64,000 bases of DNA from Micropterus salmoides (GCF_014851395.1 NW_024042261.1:33929942-33993941), one strand, 5' to 3'. Shown: positions 22,001 through 32,793, numbered from the stretch's first letter. Numbers and translations: made by a program. The notes: generated from the letters alone by a model not told the origin.

Positions 22001-25000
22001 CCACACAGTCAATACCAGCTTTTGATCCTTTTCAGACCCACGTATAGAAAAAAATATTATTGCACATATTTACCTGCAGCAAATCTCTCTGTACTTAATG
22101 AAACATGTGCATGCATGTGGTTTGCTGCTACAAGTAGCAACAACTACTGACTGTAACACATTTCATATATAATGCTATTATAAATCTCAGTAAAACACAC
22201 GTTGGTTTTTTTCAAACTGTAAACTGTACTGATTTTTTGATTTACATTTCTTATTGGTATTACTTTATTATTTTATTTAAAGGGTCAGTACAACCACCCC
22301 TCTCCAAAACAAACAAACAAACAAACAAACAAATTCCACTTCCTCCTTGTATCTGGACAATAAGATATTTTTGGGTTTATTTGTTATTTCCTTTGTCCAC
22401 CTTTGGCGTTCAAAACATAAAACATAAACATAAAACCAGTGGATATCTCAAAACCTCTGCAAATTAAAGATAAACTATGTGTGTGTGCTAGAAACCCAGA
22501 GGGGTTGGGATGTTGTTTTGTGATTTGGATGAACTGACCAGTTAAACCACTGAAAGTGAGGAAGAGAGGATCGAGATTTGTATAGTTTAACGTTGCATGG
22601 GAATAGCTAGTTGGCCTCTGCAGCCCAACAGAACAAAGCTTGATTGTATGAGACTGCCCTTTGTTTCCCTCCCTCCCTGTCAGTCTCTCTCACCCTAGAT
22701 TCCCCCCTCACTCTCCCTCATCCCTCTTTATATAACCTGGTTGTGATAAAGAGTAAAGGCACATGACAAAATTTGGGAACACATGCAAACACGTAGGGAC
22801 AGAGACTGACCAAAGCAGATTAGGCAACGTTGTATGAGCTCATCCAGACTGGCAGCACTGGCACTGGGAGCAGAGCTGGGGCTCTGCAGGGCCCGGCTGA
22901 TGTCCTGAGGACTGGGACATGTATTCCTCCTCCGCTGGACCAGCTTCCTGCTCTTCAGCCCACCAGGGCTCTCGACATTGGGCTTCCTATGAAAGAGAGA
23001 GAGAGGGAGAGAGATAGAGAGAGACACAGACAGAGAGAAATTAAGTCACAGACAGGCAGCATACATAGCCTAGAAATAAGTAGAGCAGAGTGTGGTGAGG
23101 TAGTGCAGGTCAGCATCATAGGAAATGCAGTTCCCCACATCTGATAAGCTGTGCTACAGTGCTGCAACTGTCTAAACCATCACACACTGGCAGAACAAAT
23201 GCAAACAACTACATACTGTTCTGTGTTTCTCCACCTGAAGCTGGCTGGCAGACAGATAATGGTAGAACAGTCCAAAAAATGTTCATTAATTGTCAAGTAG
23301 GACATGGACTTGTTCTTGTGCTGACATTTTATCCAGTTAAAAGTGTCACAGCTTTAAATGGTAAAGACCCCCTCAGGATCAGGAGAAGGAAGAACACCCA
23401 TGCTTTTTTAAACATGGAGCCCATACCTTTGTTGTGTTAAACTGCTTTTAATGCAACAGCCAGTGAAGAGAAAACCGATTTGATATTAGTCAATATGCTT
23501 TATATAATCATGACTACTGAAAAACTGAATAGCACAGATATGGTTATTAAGTGTTTTTAAATGGAAGATGGCTATTTTGAGAGCTACAAAATATTTGGAT
23601 TAAATTGCCAATACTTGGCCAATACCATTGCAGTATTAATGCATGCCTTTAAATAGTAGTTACAATATACAGAGAAAATCAAGGTCAGGCTCAAAAAGAA
23701 CAATATTATGTCACATTTGGATGACATCAGTACTACAATATGACACACATCTACAGTAATTCTGATTTGCAAGCAATTGTTATTCTTCAGCGTTCCTGCT
23801 GAAAAAGTTTCTGAGCTTGCTCAACAATACTGACTGTTGACCTATATTTTCTTTTGGTGAAATACTGAATAGTTTACCTGCTCTGGTTAGTAAAAACAAC
23901 CTATCTGAGAAGGAAATATCACAAGATCCACAGTATGCAACCTGTGAGAAGGGGTTGTAAGCGGACATTACTTTCTTACCGATCACCATAAAGTCCAAAA
24001 GGTTGTGAACTTTGATGTAGGACTATGTTGATGTTAATTGTGTTTCCTCTGGCTTTTCAATTCAGTGTGTGAATAAGGAGAAACCGGACCAAAACCAGTT
24101 TTATGCGTTTCGTCAGGCATAGCATATAGACCATGCCTTTGACCATAACTTTTGGCCAGTGGAGGTCAGTGAGAAACACATCTTTTGTAGAGAGTTAACA
24201 TAGCTTTTCAAATACCCTTAGAAAAACAAATGAGACTCCTTTGTTTCATGACACGTTTAATGCTTCCTCTTCAGATCAGGGGCTCAGTTTAGCAACATCT
24301 CAGTGAATTTCACAATAATCAGTAAGTGACTCTTTTTATACTTTTTACATTTAAACTGGCCATAATCCTCCTGCCAAATCTGAAATGAAACCAAAGTTTT
24401 AATAACACCTGATCATTGTGTGTCTCCATTAAAAAGGTAGTAAAACTTTCAATGTATCTGTCCTAATTTATCTGTAGAAACAGTGTGTAACATGTAAAGC
24501 TGTGAAGCTGTGTCGGTCTCTATACTGCAGCTAATGTCATGACATTACCAGGAAATACTCTGAGTTCAGAGAACTGGTGACAAGTTCCCTGAATGACCAG
24601 ACCTGCATCGCCTTCTCTTAACCTGTGTTAGTGTGTGCGGCTCATTTCCCCAGCTCACTCACATTTTCAACACACACATATATAACAAATAACTCAACAT
24701 ACACATGCATCCACACTCCAGTTACCCAAAACCGTTGGGTCTGCTTTATGTACAACACATTAATGGATGAATGAATTTCATACAGGCGTCCAGGGTGACA
24801 TTAACTTATCTATTTATACCATGAGCTGCTCTCCTGCCTGTACGTGCTGTTTCATCCAGCTGTCACAGTTATCACACCACACAGTTCCCCTTCAGCCATT
24901 CCTGGGTTCAGAAACCCTCATGGGGGATGTCAGTGACAACCCTATCTCTTTGTATCCTGGTAGTTCAACTCCAGGCAGCTGATGTGGAAACCTGCTGGGC

Positions 25001-26289
25001 AACTAACGGCCACCTCTCCTCCTCCTCCTTCTCCTCTTCGCCTCATTACACTGGCTACTAAATTCAAAACACTAACACTAAACAGCACAGAATGTACCAC
25101 CGTGAGCTAAATTTACAGTAAGGATAGGTAAGCCTCATGGCACATGGAGACCTTAGTGACAGAAGCCAAATATGCACATGATCAAGGTGCCTTGGTTAAT
25201 TTTATCTATACCTCAGCCACCTATTACACTTCTACAATATTGTCCAGTGAAGACGTTGTATATCGTCACATATTTTGTGATGTGAAGGGTGTCTCTATCC
25301 TCAGATCCTTATTGTTTGTTGTTTGCTTTACAGATAGGTAAAGCCCTTTGAGGCAAATTTGTAGGCTAAATAAATAATATTGACTTGGCTTCTCTGTTAG
25401 TTGAGACAATTAGCTAACCTCTATCCAGAAATCATTAAACAATGTCAAAAGGGCAGTTTTATCGTGCTTAAGTTGTATTCTTAAGCTCTTTGAGAAGGTT
25501 TTCATCTGACAACAGTATTAGCTAGTAGCTGATTCTTATTCATATTTCTTTTAACACACTCAACTTAGGTGGACTCAGAGACTTATGCCTGAGGCCATAT
25601 GGGGCTGCTTAATCCCTTTTTTGATTAAAAATATCAAATGATTATGAAAATGCCTATCATATGTTCCCAGAGCTCAAAGTGAAGTCTTTTTTTTTGCGTT
25701 GTGTGAAAAGTATTTAGGGTTTTACAGTGATGAAAAAACAACAAATACTAAACATATGATTATCCATGTATTTGATTTACATGTTTTGAAGAAAACTAAT
25801 CAAATTTTTATACATTTAGCCAATTATTTTTGATGGTTTTCTTATCTCAGTGCCCTTTACATCTTGTCCTCTCTTTGTTTGACTCAGAGTGAATCTAGCT
25901 CTGTCTGTCAAAGCAGTCACACATATGTGGAGACACACTCACTACTACAAACAGAAGTGCTGATGGGGAAATGTTATTGATGTCATAATGTTTGTCAGGG
26001 AATTTCCCCCCACAGTGCTGAGCAGGTAAAACACAGCACATTAACAGCACAGCAGTCAATAAGCCTGACCAGCGTTAGAGGCCGAGAGCTGTTGGTAAAT
26101 ACATTCAGTGTGTGGTGGACTCCCATGCAAATCTGAACTATACTGGAGTTACTGTTTAGGAATTTGCATTCACTTTTTTCAAAAAAGTGAGATACACAAA
26201 TTAGGTATTACATACATTATAATTACCCCTCTATATTTAACAGTGCATCCATGGAAACACATGGCTGCTGAAACTGAAAAAGAAAGTCC

Positions 26290-26334
<45 letters not shown>

Positions 26335-29088
26335 AATAAGAAAAGAACGCTAAGCAGTCTCTTTTTAATATTGGAGCTTGGTCATCATATCTCTGTTTTA
26401 GGAAGTCCTTCCACACCTCCTTTTCCCCTCTAGCTACTTCTACACCCACTTTTTCCCTCTTCGTTCATCCTCGCTCTATTCAAACCATTCAGGAAACAGC
26501 TTCTTTTTTTCTTTGGAAATCCCCCACTCTCTCCCTTTCCCATCCGTGTCAGGACTTCTGGCTACAGATCCTGTTCCCCCCTCCTCTTTCTCCCTCTCTC
26601 GCTCTCACACTGGCGGGGGGATATGCAAATTCCTGTCTTTCTTTCCTTAATTGATTAATTGAAGCCAGGGCCCTTTGAAGGCCTTGTTTATGAGCTGCTC
26701 TTTTTCTCTCACTCTACCCTCTCACAACCTGCGTTCTTGTTCCCTCTGCATCAGGGGGATGCATTTACTACCATGAGCCATTCATCCGTTTGGTCCAACA
26801 ATAAAGCCACTGTATCAACCATTGTAGTTTACATCTGAAAAATTGCAGCAAATATTCATAAACCTCTTCAGCTGTTGTGTGAGAAGTATAAACTGTTTGG
26901 GCCTGCAGCCATTAACCTTTTACACAATTAAATCATACCTGTCCAATTACACAGACCTTCAGTGCCAATCCTCTTTCTCTCTTCGAAAACCTTCTCTCTC
27001 ACTCACACACACACTTTCATAATCGACATCAGTAATTCTTCTTCAACTAATTTTTCTTCTTCACTTCATGTTGATTTAGATTGTCGTCTCTTTGTTTTTA
27101 GGCTAATGTTAATTCATTTTATATATTTTTTTTCTTCTACAAAGATTTTAAGTGTCATTCAAACAAAATGTATTTGTTGTCAGTTTTTAAAAATCAATTA
27201 TTAATTCCATCTTGACTTTATGTTTTTTTTTTGCAATTGGTAACATTTCTCTATACTAACACTTTTTCAAAACTTTTCAGACAGTTCTCTTCACCAACAT
27301 ACAACAACTAACAGGTCACACAACAATATGTAACACTACTGTCTCTTAAGTATCTTTAATTCATTAATTAATTAGTTATAAACCAATATTCTATTACAAA
27401 GGGCACCTCTTTATTGCATGGTTCTGTTCCCTTACATTGTATGTCAAGAAATTGTTCAGAAATGCTGCAATATGCTTCAATAGATTTCACTTTTTACTGT
27501 GACATTTATGCATAGAGTAATTCCAAGTGTGCACAATTAAACTAAAGTAATTTAAACTAAAGTAATTCTACTAATGTAAAAACTATACATATTCACTGTA
27601 CATAAGTGTATAGGCTAGCTAGAGATATAGAAATACATAAGAGCTAGTCAACCTTTCCTGACACAAGTTCTCACCTACATCAAACCCTGTGTCCTCTCTT
27701 GTAATACACCTGGGAAAGAATGTTTTTGCATGTCTGATCAATCCCTTGCAATCATTTTTCAGATTATGTCCAGGAATCCAGCATTCATTGTGACCAAGAG
27801 GAACATCCAATCAACTTTCAATTTTGGTGAGGGAAAGAATTCCTCTATGGAGTTGATGGATAAAGAGTAAGGTAAAGGGAAAAGTGACACCATCCTATTG
27901 AAACGCTGTCGTATCATCGCATACAATTACGAAACCTTTCCTCACCTGGCACAAGTAATAAAAATAGCCACTCAGTATCCCAATTAGGTAATTTATGCAT
28001 TTTTTATTTTGTTATTCCTTTTTAGATGTAGGTGTAGCAGAATGTAGCAAATTGCAGGTTTTGAATGTAAATTAAACAGTTTTTACAATATAAACATTTG
28101 TAAAATGGACTAAATACAAGGTGATTTGATGGTTGTTGAGTTTGATGGAGACAGTTCATGAATTTTGAAAGATGTCGTCATTGAATTAGCAATGAAAAAT
28201 TATCCACAGTTTAGTCTATATTGACTTCTGTTGTGCTGACTAAAGAGTATAGAGTTTTGAAAAAGTGAACTCAGTCTTGAGAAATGCACAATAACAATTG
28301 TAAAAAAAAATGTAATTCTAACTACTGATTTAAGATAACCTTGCTACTGAAGGGGAAGCACAGTAATGTGTCCACTCCATCAGTCCACCTTAAACTCAGG
28401 TAGTTAAAACACACATAACACATATCTGACCACCTTAACATTCAACACGCAACCCTTTCATTCCAGGCAATCTGATAAGAGCTGTGGTCACAACTACAGC
28501 AGTAAAAAAGTACCACTGAAAACAATATATGCTATTAAATGTGTAGTTTCTCAGCAGAATCTAAGACGAATTGCAAAAAACATCACTGACATGACATGTA
28601 AATGGATTTGAGCTGGAAAAAACAGAAAAGCAGAACACATTTCCATGGAAAGGTAAGCAGGCAGTGCAACAGGCACGCACAACTGTTGAATGTCAGCGCT
28701 TGCTTGTGTGCAGTACATACATATAATCTGAGATGTTGATATTCTTCACTGATATGCAGGTCCAACATGTTATCTCTCTCTCTCTCTTTCTCTCTCTGCT
28801 TCACTGTCTAGATACAAATAAATAGCAGAAAATACACACACAAAGCAGTAAATAAAACTAAATGCCCTCATTTCTCTTTGACTTTTGTAGAGCCTTTGCA
28901 CAAACCACACTGTATCTCATAACCTCAAAGGTTCACACATCTCTGCTGCACACAAAGCACTTGCTGCTGACACATACTTAGACTTACACTTGCTCAGAAA
29001 CTGAACAGAACTAGGTCTGAGTGCGCCAGACTCTCAGTTTTGATGCACCCTCTTCTTTTCTTTTTAATTACCTCTTGGTCTTGTTCAT
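15917..29088 (-). CDS. rasgrp4: RAS guanyl-releasing protein 4 (complete, 17 coding exons)
   Basis: A diacylglycerol-regulated exchange factor that loads Ras with GTP at membranes; in mammals it acts in mast and myeloid cells. Coding exons in transcript order: 29088-29072, 22986-22811, 21406-21283, 21052-21017, 20906-20775, 20618-20477, 20075-19902, 19748-19632, 18941-18666, 18573-18493, 18206-18102, 17972-17863, 17712-17562, 17465-17429, 17294-17163, 17064-16862, 16027-15917. The phases join to give 707 residues. The donor of exon 3 is uncertain: GTCACT at 21282 or GTGCAC at 21252 both keep frame (the latter gives 717). Domains: REM about 55-165, CDC25 about 195-430, EF hands about 460-515, C1 about 527-577, short helical tail. 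The N-terminus MNKTKRK...RRRNTCPSPQDIS matches human RASGRP4 better than RASGRP1-3, and the gene adjoins ryr1 as in human. No frame break is seen. Confidence 0.92.
16862..17064 (-). CDS. rasgrp4: rasgrp4 coding exon 16: linker after C1
   Basis: Encodes SEEEAFVFPQSND and later RSTQTDPGVWTPEKK. The family carries comparable EEGPFTFPNG and (A/W)TQTES motifs in this place. It is probably disordered. Donor AGAAAG|GTGAGA, phase 0. Confidence 0.8.
17163..17712 (-). CDS. rasgrp4: rasgrp4 coding exons 13-15: C1 diacylglycerol-binding domain
   Basis: Exons 17712-17562, 17465-17429 and 17294-17163 join to a complete C1 zinc finger. The spacing H-X12-C-X2-C-X13-C-X2-C-X4-H-X2-C-X7-C is exact, from HNFQETTYKRPTFC through GYHCKDCGINCHRHC to the last Cys in GMECLKK. 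All zinc ligands are present. In this family the domain recruits the protein to diacylglycerol-rich membranes and binds phorbol esters. The middle exon is only 37 nt. The donor of the last exon is placed at TGGA|GTATGT by phase. Confidence 0.92.
17863..17972 (-). CDS. rasgrp4: rasgrp4 coding exon 12: EF-hand
   Basis: Encodes SIMKNYDQNEDGYISLDDF. The loop D-Q-N-E-D-G-Y-I-S-L-D-D has Asp, Asn and Asp at positions 1, 3 and 5, and Asp instead of Glu at 12; human RASGRP4 also has Asp at 12. The second hand, split over the next intron (ETDREGQISRED), starts with Glu, so it probably binds calcium poorly. Confidence 0.88.
18102..20618 (-). CDS. rasgrp4: rasgrp4 coding exons 6-11: CDC25 RasGEF catalytic domain
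   Basis: Exons 20618-20477, 20075-19902, 19748-19632, 18941-18666, 18573-18493 and 18206-18102. Signature blocks are KKRKVSLIFDHMEPDEMAEH, SQWVQLMILSRHTAQQRAQV, FIHVAQKLRALQNFNTLMAV, GGLSHSSISRLKDT, VPILGVHLKDLISLNEALPD and LYYTEDEIYELSY. All are conserved in RasGRPs, and the domain catalyses GDP release from Ras. The exons join in phase without stops. The last one adds the linker VKPPIVTEWGSGVTPRLDPG before the EF hand. Confidence 0.93.
20775..22986 (-). CDS. rasgrp4: rasgrp4 coding exons 2-5: N-terminus and REM (RasGEF-N) domain
   Basis: Exons 22986-22811, 21406-21283 (or to 21253), 21052-21017 and 20906-20775. The first encodes RRRNTCPSPQDIS and SLDELIQRCLICF. The second encodes DPEGKFCSPRGSQLVHMTLM and HSWVVPSQMFAQKLLTLY. 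A 36-nt exon encodes GQRRTQICHLIR. The last encodes QWMSQFPAVFEADPLLEQTM. Together they fit the REM domain that stabilises CDC25. Using the intermediate donor at 21264 would create TGA, so it is excluded. Confidence 0.85.
21482..21770 (+). mobile_element. Degenerate tRNA-derived SINE in rasgrp4 intron 2
   Basis: It begins GCCCCACGGTGGCTCAGTGG, an A-box-like head. Landmarks of a common teleost SINE follow in order: GGTTTTCTCCAGGTGCT, CCCGAGACATGCAG, CCTGTAGGTGTGAGTG, ACCTGCCCCAGGTG and the end AGAAATAAGC...GAAAATAATG (usually GGAATAAGCGGAAGAAAATG). It is antisense to rasgrp4. Confidence 0.65.
22307..22332 (+). repeat. (AAAC)n microsatellite
   Basis: About six AAAC units in the large rasgrp4 intron between coding exons 3 and 2. 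The interval 21771-22810 is otherwise unremarkable. Confidence 0.85.
25336..25388 (+). mobile_element. Possible 3' tail of a LINE-type retroelement
   Basis: AGGTAAAGCCCTTTGAGGCA followed by AATTTGTAGGCTAAATAAATAA resembles the 'TAAAGCACTTTGAGGCAACT...GGGCTATATAAATAAA' tail of common teleost retroelements. The 5' extent is unclear. Confidence 0.4.
26291..26332 (+). repeat. (TG)n microsatellite
   Basis: About 21 uninterrupted TG units inside rasgrp4 intron 1. Confidence 0.95.
26623..26690 (+). promoter_or_regulatory. Candidate intronic enhancer motif cluster
   Basis: Within about 70 bp there is an exact octamer ATGCAAAT (26623-26630, POU/OCT), TTGATTAATTGA (homeodomain-like), CCCTTTGAAGG (TCF/LEF-like) and CTTGTTTATGA (FOX-like). 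The density is suggestive only; each motif is short. Confidence 0.25.
28771..28798 (+). repeat. (CT)n microsatellite
   Basis: Short run of TC/CT units with one interruption, in rasgrp4 intron 1. Confidence 0.75.
29072..29088 (-). CDS. rasgrp4: rasgrp4 coding exon 1 (start codon)
   Basis: ATGAACAAGACCAAGAG then the donor GTAATT. It joins in phase 2 to exon 2 to read MNKTKRKPNVESPGG; human RASGRP4 starts MNRKDSKRK. The start context (CTGCAATGA) is weak. No in-frame ATG was found just upstream, although the frame stays open there. Confidence 0.8.
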
Positions 29089-29144
29089 TGCAGAGCTCTT
29101 CTCCTCAACGGCACTCCTCCTCCACTGGTGATCCGCACGGGCAT
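29085..29144 (-). CDS. Upstream ORF 2 in the rasgrp4 leader (19 codons)
   Basis: ATG at 29144 opens MPVRITSGGGVPLRRRALQ. Its TGA overlaps the rasgrp4 start codon as ATGA (29088-29085). Such an overlap could allow reinitiation or repress the main frame. Translation is an inference. Confidence 0.35.
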   Translation of the reverse strand: MPVRITSGGGVPLRRRALQ

Positions 29145-29156
29145 CTGAGCGTGTCC

Positions 29157-29168
29157 CTACAGCTCCAT
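29157..29168 (-). CDS. Upstream ORF 1 in the rasgrp4 leader (Met-Glu-Leu)
   Basis: CAACCATGGAG is a near-ideal Kozak start, followed by GAG CTG TAG. It is a three-codon uORF about 70 nt before uORF 2 ends, and is present in the mRNA only if transcription starts upstream of 29168. Confidence 0.35.
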   Translation of the reverse strand: MEL

Positions 29169-29169
29169 G

Positions 29170-29240
29170 GTTGACCCTGCTCCTCCTCCTCCTTCTCCTC
29201 CTCTGTGTCCTCTATGTGTTTATATTCCCAGGGCAGCAAA
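29170..29240 (-). promoter_or_regulatory. rasgrp4: Probable rasgrp4 core promoter
   Basis: On the minus strand GAATATAAAC (plus 29217-29226) is TATA-like, and a purine-rich GAGGAGGAG stretch follows. A start site about 30 nt downstream would give a leader of roughly 100 nt containing both uORFs. Position inferred. Confidence 0.3.
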
Positions 29241-29585
29241 AGCAGGCACAGGACGGAGAGCTGCTGGGGGTGAGAGCTGCCCACCTACTAGTCATCGACA
29301 GGACTAAACTGTACGCCTAAACCCTGCTTATCAAACCAGTCAGTCAACCACCCTCTCTCTCTGCTATCTGAAGATATCTATCAACCACAAATTAGCAACA
29401 AAAAAGACTTCATGCTCCGTCTGCCTGGAATAAAGCAGACACGTTAAGAGAAAATGCCTCAAACAAGCTTCAAAGTAGAGTGCAAGAACTAACTAAAGTC
29501 TTAAACTTGTCCCTTCAACATAAACAAGTCAGCATCTTAAATGGAGGAACTGGCTCTTGACAGATACGGGAACTCACATCGGTTT

Positions 29586-29682
29586 CTGTGTGTGCGTGTG
29601 TGTGTGTGCCTGTGTATGTATGTGTGTGTGTGTGTGTGTGTGTGTGCCTGTGTATGTATGTGTGTGTGTGTGTGTGTGTGTG
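29586..29682 (+). repeat. Compound (TG)n/(TATG)n microsatellite
   Basis: TG runs interrupted by CC and TATGTATG; the roughly 45-bp unit appears twice in tandem. It accounts for the Cys/Val-rich and His/Thr-rich open frames on both strands. Confidence 0.95.
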
Positions 29683-30819
29683 CACACAAGGGGGAGGGGA
29701 GAGGAGAAAGAGAGAGAGAAAATAGTGAACACAAATGCAGTAGCCATAGAGGAAGGAGGAGGAGAGTTAAGAGAGAGATAGTGATGAGCAATCATCTGAG
29801 CACCATCAGTGTACTCCAGGAAGCGACATCTGCGGTTCTTTTTTCAGAGCATCAACACAGACAAAAATAGGCCACACCTAAATGTCACTTTTGATGCAGT
29901 TTTCTGGGGCATTGCCTGAACTTGGCAAAAGAATCAGTTCCTGAAAAGAGATAATTAGATGTCTGATAACATTGTTGAATGCTAGCACAGCCTCCCTTCT
30001 AGATTTGTTCATCCAGGGTCTCCAGTGTCCCCCAAATCATGTCTATCACCCTGATTTCTTCCTGTTCTTCTTTTTTTTTAACTCCCTCTGTCATTTCTCA
30101 GGATAGCAAGTGATTACACAGGGAGGTAGTGTTTGTGCTTGTGAATGTGGCCGTGCAGCTGGACAGAGAGACTCAAAGGCATCCTTGTTTTAACACATCA
30201 ACAGAGGAAGAGGCGACCAAACAGGGGACATTAATGTCCCAAAGTCTGCAGAGGTGGCTTCTTTGCTGCAGGAAGCTGACTGGCTGGCAGAGAGAGTGGG
30301 CGATATGGCATTCAAAAGCAGGGAAAGATGCACTGAGCAGGAATCCTTGCACCAGCCCTTGCATGCCAAGTCCAAAACACCTAAAAATGCATTTGAATTA
30401 GCATTAGAAAGGAGATCACTGAAGGCTGTGAACAGGGTGCATGGAAATGTCACAGAAAAAAAAAGTATTTAGCCTAATGCTCTTTCCTGGCAATGTGGTA
30501 ATCTTACTGTAATCTTAAGCAATAGTTCTTTAAAACAGGAAGAGTTGCAATCAACTCAGCTGGTAAATCTAAAGACATCTAACATACACTGAAAAAAAAG
30601 CTGGTGGACCTCATTTTTATTGTAAATCAACACAGTCACATTTTAGCTGTTGCTTTGCCACTGTGAGTCTTGATGGGAGTTTCAGTGTGACAATTAAGTT
30701 TGTGAATTAATGCATTGTTTAATTGAGCTATTTCTTGTCTAAGTATTTTCTTATTTTTGTATTTGCATTTTAAGAAGTGTTTTAAATTGATTGAGGTACA
30801 TTGACGGTGATGAAAAGCA
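29683..30819. other. rasgrp4-ryr1 intergenic sequence, left part
   Basis: Mixed sequence with no recognised gene. The stretch 30129-30472 is open in two plus-strand frames (one reads EVASLLQEADWLAERVGDMA), but no start, splice pair or family supports it. 30473-30819 is AT-rich. Confidence 0.5.
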
Positions 30820-31470
30820 AAAGGAACGGTAACGTGCGGGGCTCAAAACTGTTTTGTCAATCTAGGCTACATTAAGACGGCTTGAGAGGGTAAAGTTAAG
30901 TTATCGTCGATTACTTCATATACTTGTAAGGACTTGTTTTGTTATGTGATAAGTTCGTTCGTTGTTTTATCGTTGTTTCCAAAGCGTAGGCTGCGTAAGG
31001 GTCTTTATTTTCCTCCTTTTGTCTTAATTAAATTTCATGGAACCAGCACAGTAACCTCAAACGTACTGCTCATTCCTGACCTTTTTGGAGTCTGAACTGA
31101 AGAGAATTGTACGTTGAGTTTAACTCCCGGTACAATGTCGCCATCCTCGGGCGCGGTGCCGTAACTGCGCGGAATCGAAGGGGGATTCATGAGCTGGCAA
31201 CCCCCCCCCCCCCCTCAAAAAAAACAGGCAACAGCAGGTCTCTTCTAAATCAGGACTCATACTCCCAGAATTCATGTTAGTTCTGCTTCAGTGGCGTATC
31301 ACCTCCTCATCCGCCTCCTCTCCGTTTACCCGCTGGACGGAGTTGTATCCCTGCGAGCAGCGTCCCAAAACATCGTCATACGCAGGCTGCCAGCTGCATT
31401 TGCAGTGGGGAATGGGCGAAAAGGTGAGCATGCTGAAGGATGCCAGATGGAGACTGAGGAGGTAAGGGTG
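30820..31470 (+). promoter_or_regulatory. Orphan CpG-rich island with first-exon-like end
   Basis: By eye about 30 CpG dinucleotides fall in roughly 600 bp, whereas the flanks have almost none. Examples are TCGTCGATT, CTCGGGCGCGGTGCCG, CTGCGCGGAATCG and CATCCGCCTCCTCTCCG. The 3' edge has a good donor, GAGGAG|GTAAGG at about 31462. A small frame (31274-31465) runs into it. It could be an alternative ryr1 promoter, a noncoding-RNA promoter or an enhancer. Confidence 0.4.
31201..31214 (+). repeat. Poly(C) tract
   Basis: About 14 consecutive C bases within the CpG-rich island, followed by an A run. Assembly errors are possible here. Confidence 0.85.
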
Positions 31471-31988
31471 TATGTATGCACACTGTCTGATCACCATTTC
31501 TGATTGATTGAGTGTGTAATGCGGTTTCCCCCAGCTTTAATGTCTGGTGCATCCCTGCTGCCTGAAATGACCAAGAGGGGTGTGCCACTGACACCCATCC
31601 ATATCCACTGTTTTCTTCAGGAATGCATCAGGCTGACAGAGCCGTTGATTTTCTGAAGAGATAGCATTCTTGGCCTGCCATTAGGCGAGTTTGTAGTCTG
31701 CAAAACAATCTTGTGTCAAGGTATAATAGCCTGTCTTCAGAGCTAAAAGAAGACTAAAGGGATTTTATTCAGGCTGACGTGGACCCCTATATTCTGCTAA
31801 ATTAAATTAATTTAACTAAGCCTGCAAGATAATAATAGTAATATAGATATAGAAATACTAAAGATGACATCTTCAAATAGCTTGTTGTGTATTTTTACTT
31901 GATAAGTGATTAATAAATGATAATGAGTGAAATAAATTTTCTCCTTATTAGTCGATGTTCATGTCCCCCCACTCCCTCAAAAAAAGAA

Positions 31989-32016
31989 AGGAAGGAAGGA
32001 AGGAAGGAAGGAAGAA
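31989..32016 (+). repeat. (GGAA)n microsatellite
   Basis: About six to seven AAGG units. GGAA repeats can bind ETS factors, but no function is claimed. The rest of 31471-32575 is AT-rich with no gene. Confidence 0.9.
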
Positions 32017-32575
32017 ATAATCACACTGTTGACATCAACAAAATAAAATAAAATAAAAAAAAGATCAATAGGATAATGTCTTTATGGCTAAGTGTCTCAA
32101 CTTAAGACCCTTTGGGATTCATGGCCAGTAAAGACAAAGGACAGGTTCATCCCTAAATCACTGCAAAGATTTTTCTTGTGAGAGAGACACCACATAAACG
32201 TCTGGGATGTTAAAACAAAATTATGGCAGTAATTAATTACTGTTCATAGTGCAGATAAGACCTTTGCTACTTCAACACTGAAGCATGAAATCTAAAATGT
32301 TATGGGAAAGTGGGAAAGTGCACAGAGCTAATTAAAAGCCTGACATAATGTCTGTGCAAAGTATCTCATCATGTTGGTGACTGGACTGGGCCAAGCTTTA
32401 TGTTTAGCTTTGCTTTGATCCAGATTTTATGTTACAACAAGAATTTAATCAACAGCAATTTTCACTTTGCCTTTGCCAAATGCCAAGCATCTACCATTGG
32501 GTTCCAGCTTCCAGCAGTTGCCCAGCTTTTCTCTGCATCATATTATTATTAAATTACTGTTTTGTTTTTTTAGAC

Positions 32576-32793
32576 CAGTGGTTCTCAAACGTTTTCACGT
32601 CAAGGACCCCTTAACTGACACAAATTACAGAAAATAGACGAAACTCATGACCAAAATAGTCATACATTCAGTCATTGTGTTACTAATGGATGGAATTATA
32701 GTGAAAATGAATGATTCCCCTATTTTTGCTGGGGACCCCCTGGTCCCTTTCAAGGACCCCTGGGGGTCCCGGACCCCACTTTGAGAACCAACG
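32576..32793. mobile_element. hAT-type MITE between rasgrp4 and ryr1
   Basis: The left end is CAGTGGTTCTCAAACG and the reverse complement of the right end is CGTTGGTTCTCAAAGTGGGG, the classic hAT MITE terminus. TTTAGAC follows directly on the right (32795-32801) and precedes on the left (32569-32575), the core of an 8-bp duplication with one changed base. The inside is GACCCC-rich near the ends and noncoding. Confidence 0.85.

Larger units (their letters stand above)
22987..29071 (-). other. rasgrp4: rasgrp4 intron 1 (6.1 kb)
   Basis: Separates the 17-nt coding part of exon 1 from the RRRNTCPSPQDIS exon. It contains a GA-rich stretch next to the exon 2 acceptor (22990-23027), a LINE-tail-like piece (25336-25388), a (TG)n tract (26291-26332), a cluster of transcription-factor-like motifs (26623-26690) and a (CT)n run (28771-28798). 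Open frames up to about 90 codons show no family. No further exon was found. Confidence 0.75.

Noticed and set aside
29537..29870. Open frames of 73-109 codons rich in Cys/Val or His/Thr
   Set aside because: Translation of the TG/CA microsatellite on both strands.
30129..30472. Two overlapping plus-strand open frames, one with EVASLLQEADWLAERVGDMA
   Set aside because: No recognisable family, no good start codon or splice pair, and both frames are open together. Left as intergenic.
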